Assembly (NCBI RefSeq): GCF_033843265.1
Contig: NZ_JAWXRD010000040.1
Span: 186,001 to 250,000 of the forward strand
Direction: 5' to 3'
From: Scandinavium lactucae
Lineage (GTDB): Bacteria > Pseudomonadota > Gammaproteobacteria > Enterobacterales > Enterobacteriaceae
DNA length: 64,000 nucleotides
Position 1 is the first letter of the stretch, and each line of letters begins with the position of its first letter. Positions 36,601 to 44,592 of this stretch are shown here, one piece after another. The position numbers were made by a program, and so were the translations under genes. Below the pieces are notes generated by a model. The model was not told the DNA's origin and ran no database searches. It was given only the letters and a program-made list of their open reading frames with translations.

Positions 36601-36921
36601 GGCATCGCGGTTGGCGTAAGCCTGAACATCAACCCGCAGGCCAAGATAATCCCCAAGTAGGGCGATATAATCGGCGATCATGCCTTCATATCGCCCCTCG
36701 CCGGTATACAGATAGAGCGGCGGGATCTCCGGCAACCAGACCGCCACTTTCAATACGCGTTTATTCCCGAGCCAGCGCCAGTCAGCATCGTCGAGCGTAA
36801 ATACGGTTCGATCGTAGCTTTCCCGGCTAATGAGCTGTAGCTGATCGGCCGGAACAGTGGCTTGTGCGCGTGCTGAAATTAACAGTAAGAGTACGATAAG
36901 TAGCGGGCTGAGAAACTTCAT
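33625..36921 (-). CDS. EvgS/BvgS-type hybrid sensor histidine kinase (copy 1)
   Basis: 1098 residues. The order is signal sequence, two family 3 solute-binding (Venus flytrap) domains (about 50-280 and 290-520), a membrane segment near 540, a coiled linker, HisKA with H607 (FLATMSHEIRTPVSAIIG), ATPase (LVSNAIKFTEQG, GSGLGLAI), receiver with D897 (ITDCSMPGMDG) and HPt with H1031 (KCIHRISGAA). This is the complete unorthodox phosphorelay of EvgS/BvgS, without an obvious PAS domain. It starts 3 bp after its response-regulator gene. It lies next to a fimbrial operon that it may control. Confidence 0.92.
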   Translation of the reverse strand: MKFLSPLLIVLLLLISARAQATVPADQLQLISRESYDRTVFTLDDADWRWLGNKRVLKVAVWLPEIPPLYLYTGEGRYEGMIADYIALLGDYLGLRVDVQAYANRDAALAALAHKQVDVVADSSAKALPFNDVLISSSNFISDHPVLVHRKNSQNAPFRYEKGMKLAIARWYVDDSWIEQNFPGATLIHYETDDLAMASVAFGENDFYIGNLVTTSYLLERNYPHFLVFQQVYPERDTGSHFVMRKENTPLIRSIERVLQAIPRTQNQVILQQWSAGANLWKVSKKVEFTAAEKRWLAENPSVKVAVNAFYAPFTMIDASGSFYGVTADILRMIRLRTGLHFEPVSADSVEVMDEQIASQKALFIGAVSQSEERNQNLLFSRPYFSSPFVLVESVNKDYPALLPPGTRVAVVKKNTLIPELRRNNPGIKIIETTNASIAMQMVDDGNADVAVHTLFGASYMIERYFRDRLKINGRIGEQSAKIAFAVSRSQPELQSIINKSLENISPADISRVIDKWQTRPDVRLDTWELYKTRFWLVFGVAGVTILTSLIWIYYLRREIGARKLAQQKLQSQLEYNETLTHALSEETERAEQANRAKSTFLATMSHEIRTPVSAIIGLLELTVNTSGKELDEDDPLRVAWESARSLMGLIGDILDMARIESGRLELTPEWVRTTELLPPVVRVFEGLARQKSLRLHCSMPPQMPYQVLIDPLRFRQVLSNLVSNAIKFTEQGNISVEMVLAEEAHSTATLLQVSVTDTGKGISWEEQKDIFDPWVQAKNGPVLSGSGLGLAICAQLVHMMGGTIAMTSATGKGTRVSFTVPGMMRDKQSEIPQREANDTSIIHVPLRILAVDDHPANRMLLRRQLTHLGHRVTEACDGAEAWAIWQVEPFDMVITDCSMPGMDGLALTRLIRESPGGSVAILGLTANAWPEERARCLAAGMNECLFKPLQLAQLKILLNEVVKNLPGHGAEKDLLRQLVDYQKLEELSNYDDEMLRELLTLTLHSNRDDQRLARDLLELQDWPELAKCIHRISGAAQICGAQGVVVTCRELEAACLLPEQSETVILPLWLKANDALSEFNQALEGWLFDNGADLVSA

Positions 36922-36924
36922 CGT

Positions 36925-37548
36925 TTAGTCCAGATTGTGGCGGCGAGCAAAATCCACCAGCCCGACCGTGTTGCTGATCTGCAGTTTATTCAGCAGTCGG
37001 GTCTTGTAAGTACTGACCGTTTTATTGCTGATAAACATATTCTCGGCGATCTGGTTAATCTTCAGCCCCAGGGCCAGATAGTGCAGCACCTGCAGTTCCC
37101 GGTTAGAGAGCGTCTTCACCACATCGGTTTCCCAGACCGGCGCTTTACGCCCGGTTTCAGACAGTCGACGAAGGGGAAAATAACCGTAACCGCGTTCCAC
37201 GGCTTTTACCGCGTCTCGCAATTCGTCGAGGTTATTGCTTTTACCGACAAAGCCGTCAGCGCCAGTGTGGATACATCGGCTGAGATAATGCTCATCGTCG
37301 CGTCCGGTCAGAACTAACATTCTGCCGTTAAATCCAGACTTCCGCAGTCGGTCAATTAATTCCACACCGCTTAGGCCAGGAATATCTAAATCGACAACGA
37401 CAATTTCTGGCTGGAGTCTTTGCGTCAATCTATAGGCCTCCATTCCATCACCACATTCCGCCACAATATGGTGCTGGTCTTTTTCTAATAACATGCGAAT
37501 TGCCAGACGAACCATCGGGTGGTCGTCAATGATAAGTATATTTGCCAT
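36925..37548 (-). CDS. EvgA-type LuxR-family response regulator (copy 1)
   Basis: 207 residues from ATG 37548 (MANILIIDDHP), preceded by CAGGGGC; a longer in-frame reading to 37611 adds 21 poor residues. The receiver has D53 (VVVDLDIPG). The C-terminal LuxR helix-turn-helix reads LSNRELQVLHYLALGLKINQ and ISNKTVSTYKTRLLNKL, close to E. coli EvgA. It is divergent from the pilin gene, 406 bp away. Confidence 0.9.
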   Translation of the reverse strand: MANILIIDDHPMVRLAIRMLLEKDQHHIVAECGDGMEAYRLTQRLQPEIVVVDLDIPGLSGVELIDRLRKSGFNGRMLVLTGRDDEHYLSRCIHTGADGFVGKSNNLDELRDAVKAVERGYGYFPLRRLSETGRKAPVWETDVVKTLSNRELQVLHYLALGLKINQIAENMFISNKTVSTYKTRLLNKLQISNTVGLVDFARRHNLD

Positions 37549-37954
37549 GAAAGCCCCTGAGGTTGTGTGCTTTTTAAATGCTGACATAGAAGCCATATTA
37601 AAATCAATCATAAATACGAATTTAAAAATTAACGTAAATAACCATTTCGGGTTTTGCGTGACGCCTTACAGGAAAGGATGACAGCCTGCGACCCTTGATA
37701 GCACTGACTGCGCTTAATTCTGGTTGTATTTCGCGAACTTTGTAGTCATTGGATTACAGGCGATGTCAGATTGGATTACACGCGCCGACGGCTATTCTCA
37801 ATGTTTAATTATTTCTGACGAGTATAGTAGGTCTCACAAAGCGAACTTAATTACCGGGCAAGATGCTTAATGCGTAATAAAATGACGCGCTTTGTAAAAC
37901 ATCGGGATTAACCGGTAAGCAACAACACTTAATTTACTTACAGGAAATTGTTTT
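37549..37954. promoter_or_regulatory. Divergent control region between evgA-like gene and pilin gene
   Basis: 406 bp holding both promoters. The decamer TTGGATTACA is repeated at 37749-37758 and 37771-37780, 22 bp apart (two helical turns), a plausible response-regulator binding pair. No gene is seen here. Confidence 0.45.
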
Positions 37955-38482
37955 ATGAAAAAGCAACTGCACGCCCTTGCATTAGTTTCAGTAATTTGTG
38001 GTGCATCCGTTTCAGCGGCAAATGCAGCAGACGGCACAATTCAGTTCAACGGCGAAATTATTGATGCCGCGTGTACTGTTTCGCCATCGAGCGCTAACCA
38101 GACCGTTAACTTGGGTCAAATCAGCGACAAAGCCTTCACTGGTGCAGGTGATACCGCGGGTGCGACCGCGTTCCAGATTGATTTGACCAGCTGTCCGGCC
38201 AGCGTCAGCTCAGCATCGGTGAAATTCGATGGGACGCCTTATCAGGGTGACAACAGTGCGCTGGAACTGACTCAGGGCGCTGGCGTAGCGACCGGTGTCG
38301 GGATCCAGATCCGTAATGCAGATAACAGCGTGCTGCCTTTGTTCACGCAGTCACAAAGCACCACGCTGTCGCAAACCGGCACTAATACCTTGAAATTTAA
38401 CGCCGCTTACGTTGCCAAGGCCGCTGCCGTTACCGCAGGTCCGGCTAACGCTACCGCGACTTTCAGCGTGGTTTACAACTGA
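37955..38482 (+). CDS. Major fimbrial subunit (type 1 pilin family)
   Basis: 175 residues with a 23-residue signal peptide ending ANAAD. The paired cysteines (DAACTVSPSS and LTSCPAS), the N-terminal donor strand (GTIQFNGEIIDAAC) and the C-terminal pattern ATATFSVVYN are typical of chaperone-usher pilins. It is the first gene of the operon. A terminator-like hairpin follows, which would make it the most abundant product. Confidence 0.92.
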   Translation: MKKQLHALALVSVICGASVSAANAADGTIQFNGEIIDAACTVSPSSANQTVNLGQISDKAFTGAGDTAGATAFQIDLTSCPASVSSASVKFDGTPYQGDNSALELTQGAGVATGVGIQIRNADNSVLPLFTQSQSTTLSQTGTNTLKFNAAYVAKAAAVTAGPANATATFSVVYN

Positions 38483-38518
38483 TTCAGCAAGGGCAGACCG
38501 TTCTGCCGTCACCTTTAG

Positions 38519-38544
38519 AGCCGGCCCAAAGGCCGGCTTTTTTT
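38519..38544 (+). terminator. Attenuator hairpin after major pilin gene
   Basis: AGCCGGCC (38519-38526), loop CAAA, GGCCGGCT (38531-38538), then a run of T. It lies between pilin and chaperone genes and would limit downstream expression. Confidence 0.75.
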
Positions 38545-38561
38545 ACCCAGGAGTCTTCAAC

Positions 38562-39245
38562 GTGACGACAAAAATCTCAACGCTGCTGTTCGCCAGTTTT
38601 CTCGCCAGTAGCAGTATCGCGCAGGCTGGCGTAGTGGTCGGCGGAACCCGTGTCATCTATGACGGGGGAAAAAAAGAGGCGTCCATTGGACTGGAAAACC
38701 CGGATTCATCGCCGTATCTCATCCAGTCATGGGTGGAAAACGAAGCAGGGCAGAGTGATAAAAGCAGCTTCATTGTGACCCCGCCGTTATTCCGTCTGGA
38801 CGGTAATCAGAAAAATACCCTGCGGATTATGCAGGCCAATGGTGCGCTCGCCAGCGATCGTGAAACGCTGTACTGGCTGAACATCAAGTCGATCCCAACC
38901 GCCGATCCGTCTCGCTCTGACAACACCTTACAGCTGGCGGTCAATACGCGGATCAAGCTGATTTATCGACCACAGGCATTGAAAAATTCAACCCCGGAAA
39001 ATGCCAGCAGTGCGCTGAAATGGACCCGCCAAGGGGACCGGCTGTCCGTGAACAATCCGACGCCGTATTACATCAATTTTCAGTCCGTCAGCCTGAACGG
39101 ACGTCCGCTTGAAAAGGTCACGTACGTGGCCCCGCATGCGACCGCTTTCTTCCCTCTGCCGTCAGATGCTCGCGGTAATCAGGTCGAATGGAAAGTGATC
39201 AGTGATTACGGCGCTGTTGGCGCAGTTCACAAGACTTCTCTTTAA
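38562..39245 (+). CDS. Fimbrial periplasmic chaperone
   Basis: 227 residues from GTG 38562, with AGGAG at 38549-38553; this start yields a signal peptide (ISTLLFASFLASSSIAQA). Two immunoglobulin-like domains are seen, with G1-type motifs TRVIYDGGKKEASIGLEN, NTLRIMQ and the RIKLIYRP strand. It folds and caps pilus subunits in the periplasm and delivers them to the usher. Confidence 0.92.
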   Translation: MTTKISTLLFASFLASSSIAQAGVVVGGTRVIYDGGKKEASIGLENPDSSPYLIQSWVENEAGQSDKSSFIVTPPLFRLDGNQKNTLRIMQANGALASDRETLYWLNIKSIPTADPSRSDNTLQLAVNTRIKLIYRPQALKNSTPENASSALKWTRQGDRLSVNNPTPYYINFQSVSLNGRPLEKVTYVAPHATAFFPLPSDARGNQVEWKVISDYGAVGAVHKTSL

Positions 39246-39275
39246 CGCCCCGGAAACTGACCGCTGGAAAAAATA

Positions 39276-41828
39276 ATGTGCCGTTTAACTCAATCTGCAA
39301 AAAAACGTCCTGACTTTCGCCCGACATCCTTAGCGATTGCCGTTGCGTTGCTCCTGCCTTCCCTGACTGCACAGGCAAAGGATTATTTTAATCCGGCGCT
39401 GTTAGAGCAAACAGGCGAGGGCGGTACTGCGCCTGATTTGTCTGCCTTTGAAAATGGCGGGCAGTTACCAGGGCGCTATCCCGTCGACATCTATCTCAAT
39501 AACGAAATGGTAGACAGCCGGGAAGTCACGTTTTTTCAGACGCCAGATAAAGGGTTACAGCCTTGTCTTGATGTTGGCGAATTGGCGGGGTACGGCGTGA
39601 AGGTCGAATCCTTCCCTGATTTGCAGCCAGACGGGGCCAAATGTGTGGTTCTTACTGCGATCCCTGACGCCTCGGCTGAGTTCGTTTTTAGCGCCCAGCG
39701 TCTGGATATTTCTATTCCGCAGGCGGTCGTCAACCCGCGTATCCGTGGCTACGTGCCGCCGTCACAGTGGGATGAGGGGATCAATGCGGCGCTGCTCAAT
39801 TACAGCTTCAGCGGGGTGAGCGAAGTTGAACATCAGCAGGGCGGCACCGGCAGCAGCCAGTATCTTAACCTGCGCCCGGGTCTTAACCTCGGCGCGTGGC
39901 GCTTTCGCAATTACACCACCTGGTCACGCAGTAACAGCGACGAAGGCGACAAGTGGAGCACGATATACAGCTATGCGCAGCGCAGCATTGTGCCGTTGAA
40001 AAGTCAGCTGACCCTCGGCGAAAGCCTGGCACCGTCTGACGTTTTCGACAGCGTTCCGTTCCGGGGCGCGCAGCTGGCTTCCGATGATGAAATGTTACCG
40101 GAAAGTCAGCGTGGCTATGCGCCGGTAGTGCGTGGGATAGCCCGCAGCAACAGTGCTCAGGTGATCATCCGCCAGAATGGCTACGTGATTTATCAGACCA
40201 CCGTCCCGGCTGGCGCTTTTGAAATCACGGATATGTATCCGACCGGTGGCAGCGGTGATCTGTATGTCACAGTGAAAGAAGCCGACGGCAGTGAACAAAG
40301 CATGGTCGTGCCGTTTGCCTCATTACCGGTGTTGCAGCGCGAAGGGCGGCTGCGCTTCAGCGTCACCGGCGGCCAGTACCGAGCCTATGACAACAGCGTG
40401 GAGAAAACGCCTTTCGCACAGGGAACCGCCATCTACGGCGTTGGCAAAGGCTTAACGCTATATACCGGTGCGCAGGCGGCAGAGCATTACCGCTCGGCAG
40501 CAGCCGGGATCGGTCAAAATCTCGGCACGTTCGGAGCAATATCTGCCGACCTTACGCAATCGTGGGGCTCAGCAAAAGATGAAGAGACGCGTCAGGGGCA
40601 ATCGTGGCGAGTGCGTTACAGCAAAAGTCTGGCCGAAACCGGGACACATCTGGCTATTGCGGGCTATCGCTATTCTACCGCCGGGTTTTACACCCTTTCC
40701 GAGGTGCTCGAAACCTATAGCGACAATCCGTACAGGTTGCGCAATGACCGTAAACGCAACCGCGCCGAACTGACGCTCAGTCAGGACTTGGGCGACAATC
40801 GCGGATACCTGTCGGTGGGGGCGGTCAGCGAAGATTACTGGGGAAATACTCGTAAAACGTCGTCGTGGAACCTTGGGTATAACAATAGCTGGAGTGGCAT
40901 CAGCTACAGCCTCAATTACGCGATGAACCGCAATACGACATCCACCGGAGCCGGTGAAAACAGCGCTGGTAAAACCTATGAGCGGGACGATGTGGTCTCC
41001 CTGAACCTGAGCATTCCACTCGACCGCTGGCTGAGCAAAACCTACGCCAGTTACAACGTGAGCAGCAGTCGCGACCGGGGAACGGTCAACACGGTAGGAC
41101 TGAACGGGACCGCGCTTGAGGACAACAATCTTAACTGGAACGTGACCCAAGGATACGCCTCGAACGGGCAGGGAAGCAGCGGCTACGCCAGCGCTAATTA
41201 TCGTGGCACCTATGGCGAAGTAAACGGCGGTTACAGCTACAGCAAGGGGCAGCGCAACCTTAATTACGGCCTGCAGGGCGCTATCGTTGCGCATGCCGAT
41301 GGCATTACCGCCGGGCAGAGCATGGGCGAAACGTTCGGTCTGGTCAAAGTCCCTGACGCCTCCGGTATCGGGATCAATAACCAGACCGGGGTCAGCACGG
41401 ACTATCGCGGTTATGCACTGGTGCCGAACCTGATGCCATACCGCCGGAATGACGTCACGCTGAGTACCGAAACGCTGGCAGAAAACGTCGACCTCAAACA
41501 GACCAGCCGCAGCGTGGTGCCTACCCGCGGGGCCATCGTGCGCGCCGAATATCGTGCTCAGATAGGACAACGGGTGTTGATGAACCTCACCCGGGCCGAC
41601 GGCAAAGCCGTCCCGTTTGGCGCGACGGTGGTAAATGAAGCCGATTCCGATGCCGGGAGCAGCATTGTGGGCGATGGGGGGCAGGTGTACCTCGCCGGTC
41701 TGCAAAGCAAGGGAACACTTAAGGTTCAGTGGGGTAGCGAAGCCGATCGTCAATGCCGGGTGTCGTACCGCCTCAGCGAAACGGACGAAGGTGCAGGTAT
41801 TCAGATGGTAAACGGTCAGTGCCGCTGA
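39276..41828 (+). CDS. Fimbrial outer-membrane usher
   Basis: 850 residues with a signal peptide ending LTAQAKD. The N-terminal periplasmic domain is FNPALLEQTG...LPGRYPVDIYLN, then the 24-strand pore with plug (PVVRGIARSNSAQVIIRQNGYVIYQTTVPAGAF), and C-terminal domains ending in QCR. It assembles and secretes the pilus subunits. Its length is normal and no frame break is seen. Confidence 0.93.
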   Translation: MCRLTQSAKKRPDFRPTSLAIAVALLLPSLTAQAKDYFNPALLEQTGEGGTAPDLSAFENGGQLPGRYPVDIYLNNEMVDSREVTFFQTPDKGLQPCLDVGELAGYGVKVESFPDLQPDGAKCVVLTAIPDASAEFVFSAQRLDISIPQAVVNPRIRGYVPPSQWDEGINAALLNYSFSGVSEVEHQQGGTGSSQYLNLRPGLNLGAWRFRNYTTWSRSNSDEGDKWSTIYSYAQRSIVPLKSQLTLGESLAPSDVFDSVPFRGAQLASDDEMLPESQRGYAPVVRGIARSNSAQVIIRQNGYVIYQTTVPAGAFEITDMYPTGGSGDLYVTVKEADGSEQSMVVPFASLPVLQREGRLRFSVTGGQYRAYDNSVEKTPFAQGTAIYGVGKGLTLYTGAQAAEHYRSAAAGIGQNLGTFGAISADLTQSWGSAKDEETRQGQSWRVRYSKSLAETGTHLAIAGYRYSTAGFYTLSEVLETYSDNPYRLRNDRKRNRAELTLSQDLGDNRGYLSVGAVSEDYWGNTRKTSSWNLGYNNSWSGISYSLNYAMNRNTTSTGAGENSAGKTYERDDVVSLNLSIPLDRWLSKTYASYNVSSSRDRGTVNTVGLNGTALEDNNLNWNVTQGYASNGQGSSGYASANYRGTYGEVNGGYSYSKGQRNLNYGLQGAIVAHADGITAGQSMGETFGLVKVPDASGIGINNQTGVSTDYRGYALVPNLMPYRRNDVTLSTETLAENVDLKQTSRSVVPTRGAIVRAEYRAQIGQRVLMNLTRADGKAVPFGATVVNEADSDAGSSIVGDGGQVYLAGLQSKGTLKVQWGSEADRQCRVSYRLSETDEGAGIQMVNGQCR

Positions 41829-41855
41829 GCACGCAATGAATAAGGCAAAGCAACA

Positions 41856-42881
41856 ATGAAAACGTTAATGAAGAAATTAGTACAAAGCCGAGTGCTTTCC
41901 TGTTTGCTGCTGTTGGTCGTGTCTAAAGGCGCTCTGGCAACCTGCAGCTTTATGGACAGCCGGTTTACGCCAAATGATGCGGTACAACTGAGCCTGGGCA
42001 CAGTGACCGTGCAGCGGGATGCGCCGATGGGGAGCGTGGTGTGGAGCACCAACAACAGCGTGCTGGGCGGGCGTAACAACTTTATCGAATGTAATGCCAC
42101 CGGCTTTCAGACGCAGTGGGCTGTAGGCGCAGGATTCGCGCCGGTGGTCTATGGCGGTCAGACCCTTTATCAGTCCGGGGTACCAGGGCTGGCATTCAGA
42201 ATCGTGACGCCAGGGGCAGGCAGTACCGCCGGACGTTATGGCACCGGTCCGTTACCCCGTCAAATATCCAATACTGCATGTAACAGCGGCAGCAACTGGT
42301 GGCGTTTATGTGGCGGTACCTGGGGGAATTATCAACTTCAGTTAGTGAAAGTGGCGCAGACCACAGGCTCAGGCCCCGTGACCACTGGCACCCTGACAAG
42401 GGCGCTGATCGTTGGTCAAACCAATATTCTGGAATACGCCATTGCAAGCGGTACGGTGCAGACTGTGGCCTGTTCTGTCACCAACAGCAATATTACGGTC
42501 AATATGGGGACGGCGAAAAACACGGATTTCAGCGGCCCGGGGAGCACCAGCGGGGATGCAGATTTTACCATCGCCCTCAATTGCGATGCTTCCGCCAATA
42601 TCAACATGCGGATCGATGCTGGTAGCGCCGGGGCAGCCGATGCCACCAACGGCATACTGAATCTGGATAATGCCGGAACAGCCGATAACGCCAGCGGAGT
42701 GGGCGTGCAGGTGTTGTTCAATAACGCCCCTGTGGCTCTCGGCTCACGGATAGTGGTGGGGCGTCCAACCGCCGATGGTCCCTATGCGGTCCCGTTGAAG
42801 GCGCGTTATTACCAGACACAGCCCGCAGTGACGCCGGGTAAAGCCAATGCCAATGCCACTTTTACAATGACTTATCAGTGA
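41856..42881 (+). CDS. Tip-like fimbrial subunit/adhesin A
   Basis: 341 residues with a signal peptide ending GALATCS. It has an N-terminal ~200-residue domain with a disulphide pattern (TCSFMDSRF, IECNATGF, NTACNSG, RLCGGTWG), then a pilin domain starting at TVQTVACSVTNSNITVNMG and ending ANATFTMTYQ. This two-domain form fits a tip adhesin. It is a paralogue of the next gene, which starts on its last base. Confidence 0.82.
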   Translation: MKTLMKKLVQSRVLSCLLLLVVSKGALATCSFMDSRFTPNDAVQLSLGTVTVQRDAPMGSVVWSTNNSVLGGRNNFIECNATGFQTQWAVGAGFAPVVYGGQTLYQSGVPGLAFRIVTPGAGSTAGRYGTGPLPRQISNTACNSGSNWWRLCGGTWGNYQLQLVKVAQTTGSGPVTTGTLTRALIVGQTNILEYAIASGTVQTVACSVTNSNITVNMGTAKNTDFSGPGSTSGDADFTIALNCDASANINMRIDAGSAGAADATNGILNLDNAGTADNASGVGVQVLFNNAPVALGSRIVVGRPTADGPYAVPLKARYYQTQPAVTPGKANANATFTMTYQ

Positions 42882-43909
42882 TGAAGACAGTGATGATGAA
42901 AAGAATACGGATGCAAATAGTCGTCGGGGGTTTACTGCTATTGGCCGCGAAAGGGGCGATGGCCTCGTGTACGTTTATGGATGCTCGATTCACGGCCAGC
43001 GACAGCGTTGCCCTTAATTTGGGTCACGTCGTGGTCCAGCGTGATGCCCCGGTGGGCAGCGTGGTGGCAACGTTAAGTAATAACGCGCTTGGCAGTCGCA
43101 ATGATTTTATCGAGTGTACAACGTCTTCATTCGTCACCCAATGGGCGGCAGGTGGCGGCGGTTACACCCCCGTTAGTTATAACGCCGAGACTCTCTATCA
43201 GTCAGGCGTCATGGGTTTAGCTTTCCGCATTGTCACCCCTGGGGCTGGGTCCACAGCAGGACGCTACGGTACAGGAGCACTGCCTCGACGGGTGAGTAAC
43301 ATCCCGTGCCGCAGCTCGCCAACCTGGTGGCGACTGTGTGGCGGCAGTTGGGGCAATTATCAGTTGCAGTTGGTTAAAATCGCACCGGTGACCGGCTCCG
43401 GGCCAATAACCACCGGAGCAATTTCCCAGGCATTGGTGTCAGGTCAAACACAGGTCATGAATTACACCCTCGCCAGCGGTACGGTGCAAACGGTGGCCTG
43501 TTCGGTCACCAACAGTAATATCATCGTCAATATGGGGAGAACGAAAAACACGGAATTCTCAGGCGCGGGAAGTACCGCCGGGGATGTCGCTTTTGCCATC
43601 AACCTCAACTGCGATGCGGCGACCAACATTAACCTGACGCTAGAGCCCGGCAGTGCCGGGGCAGCAGATGCCAGTCACGGCGTGCTGAATATCGACCCGG
43701 CGGATGCCGGACAGACCGCCAGCGGTGTCGGGGTGCAGATTCTGCATAACGATATCCCGGTTGCGCTCGGTGAAATGCTCAAAATTGCCACCACCCGCAC
43801 CGACGGGATCTTTGCTATTGCGCTGAAAGCGCGTTACTACCAGACCCGAAGTGATATCACGCCAGGCCGTGCCAACGCCAATGCGACCTTCACGACCACC
43901 TATCAGTAG
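42881..43909 (+). CDS. Tip-like fimbrial subunit/adhesin B (tandem paralogue)
   Basis: About 342 residues from ATG 42881 (GTG 42878 and ATG 42893 or 42896 are alternatives), overlapping the previous stop codon. It parallels adhesin A throughout: signal peptide ending GAMASCT, GLAFRIVTPGAGSTAGRYGT, WWRLCGGSWGNYQLQLVK and TVQTVACSVTNSNIIVNMG. The first domain is the more diverged part. It arose by tandem duplication and could be a second tip subunit or an alternative adhesin. Confidence 0.82.
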   Translation: MKTVMMKRIRMQIVVGGLLLLAAKGAMASCTFMDARFTASDSVALNLGHVVVQRDAPVGSVVATLSNNALGSRNDFIECTTSSFVTQWAAGGGGYTPVSYNAETLYQSGVMGLAFRIVTPGAGSTAGRYGTGALPRRVSNIPCRSSPTWWRLCGGSWGNYQLQLVKIAPVTGSGPITTGAISQALVSGQTQVMNYTLASGTVQTVACSVTNSNIIVNMGRTKNTEFSGAGSTAGDVAFAINLNCDAATNINLTLEPGSAGAADASHGVLNIDPADAGQTASGVGVQILHNDIPVALGEMLKIATTRTDGIFAIALKARYYQTRSDITPGRANANATFTTTYQ

Positions 43910-43916
43910 CCCGCCC

Positions 43917-43942
43917 AGCGGATCGCCAACGCGCGATCCGCT
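43917..43942. terminator. Bidirectional hairpin between fimbrial operon and phosphorelay 2
   Basis: AGCGGATCGC (43917-43926) pairs with GCGATCCGCT (43933-43942). It sits between convergent genes. Confidence 0.65.
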
Positions 43943-43953
43943 GACTCTATCCC

Positions 43954-44577
43954 TCAGGCCAAATGATTGCGTTTGGCGAATTCGATCATTTCCAGCGTTT
44001 TACTCATTCCCAGCTTGGTCATAATCCGTCTTTTATAGGTGCTGATCGACTTATTACTGACATGCAGTTTTTCCGCGATATCAACCAGCATGTCACCCCG
44101 GGCAATGTAGCCCAGCACCTGCAACTCCCGGTTTGACAGCAAGCTTAACAGCTCCTGTTCTGGTTGCGGTTCGGCGGTCATCACTGAAGCGGCCTGACGC
44201 TGCGGGAAAAAGTCATAACCGTTCATCACCGCCTTAAATGCATCAGCCAGTTGATCAAGATGATTGTTTTTGCTGATAAATCCGTTTGCTCCAGCGGTTC
44301 TGGCACGGTCGATGAAGTGGCGATCGTTGTGGGCAGTCAGCACCAGAATGCCGCCGGGAAAACCGTCCTGTCGCAGTCGGGTTATCACTTCCAGCCCGTT
44401 CGGCGGGGGAATATCAATATCAATCACCACCAGATCGGCATGATTACTGCGCAGGAATATCAGGGCATCGCGCCCGTTATCACAACTTCCCACCACCTCG
44501 TAGCCGTTGCCGGTGGCGACCACCTGGACGGCAAGCTGCGAGACTGGGTGGTCGTCCACTATGAAAATTTTGCTCAT
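43954..44577 (-). CDS. EvgA-type LuxR-family response regulator (copy 2)
   Basis: 207 residues, the same length as copy 1. The receiver has D53 (LVVIDIDIPPPNG) and the LuxR domain reads LSNRELQVLGYIARGDMLVD and VSNKSISTYKRRIMTKLGMS. It follows its kinase gene by 15 bp, the opposite gene order to copy 1. It is convergent with the fimbrial operon. Confidence 0.9.
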   Translation of the reverse strand: MSKIFIVDDHPVSQLAVQVVATGNGYEVVGSCDNGRDALIFLRSNHADLVVIDIDIPPPNGLEVITRLRQDGFPGGILVLTAHNDRHFIDRARTAGANGFISKNNHLDQLADAFKAVMNGYDFFPQRQAASVMTAEPQPEQELLSLLSNRELQVLGYIARGDMLVDIAEKLHVSNKSISTYKRRIMTKLGMSKTLEMIEFAKRNHLA

Positions 44578-44592
44578 ACAAAAAACCTGCTT

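Noticed and set aside
40569..41753. Long open frame (394 codons) antisense to the usher gene
   Set aside because: It lies wholly inside the fimbrial usher, has no ribosome site or recognisable domain, and reflects the GC-rich codon pattern of the sense gene.
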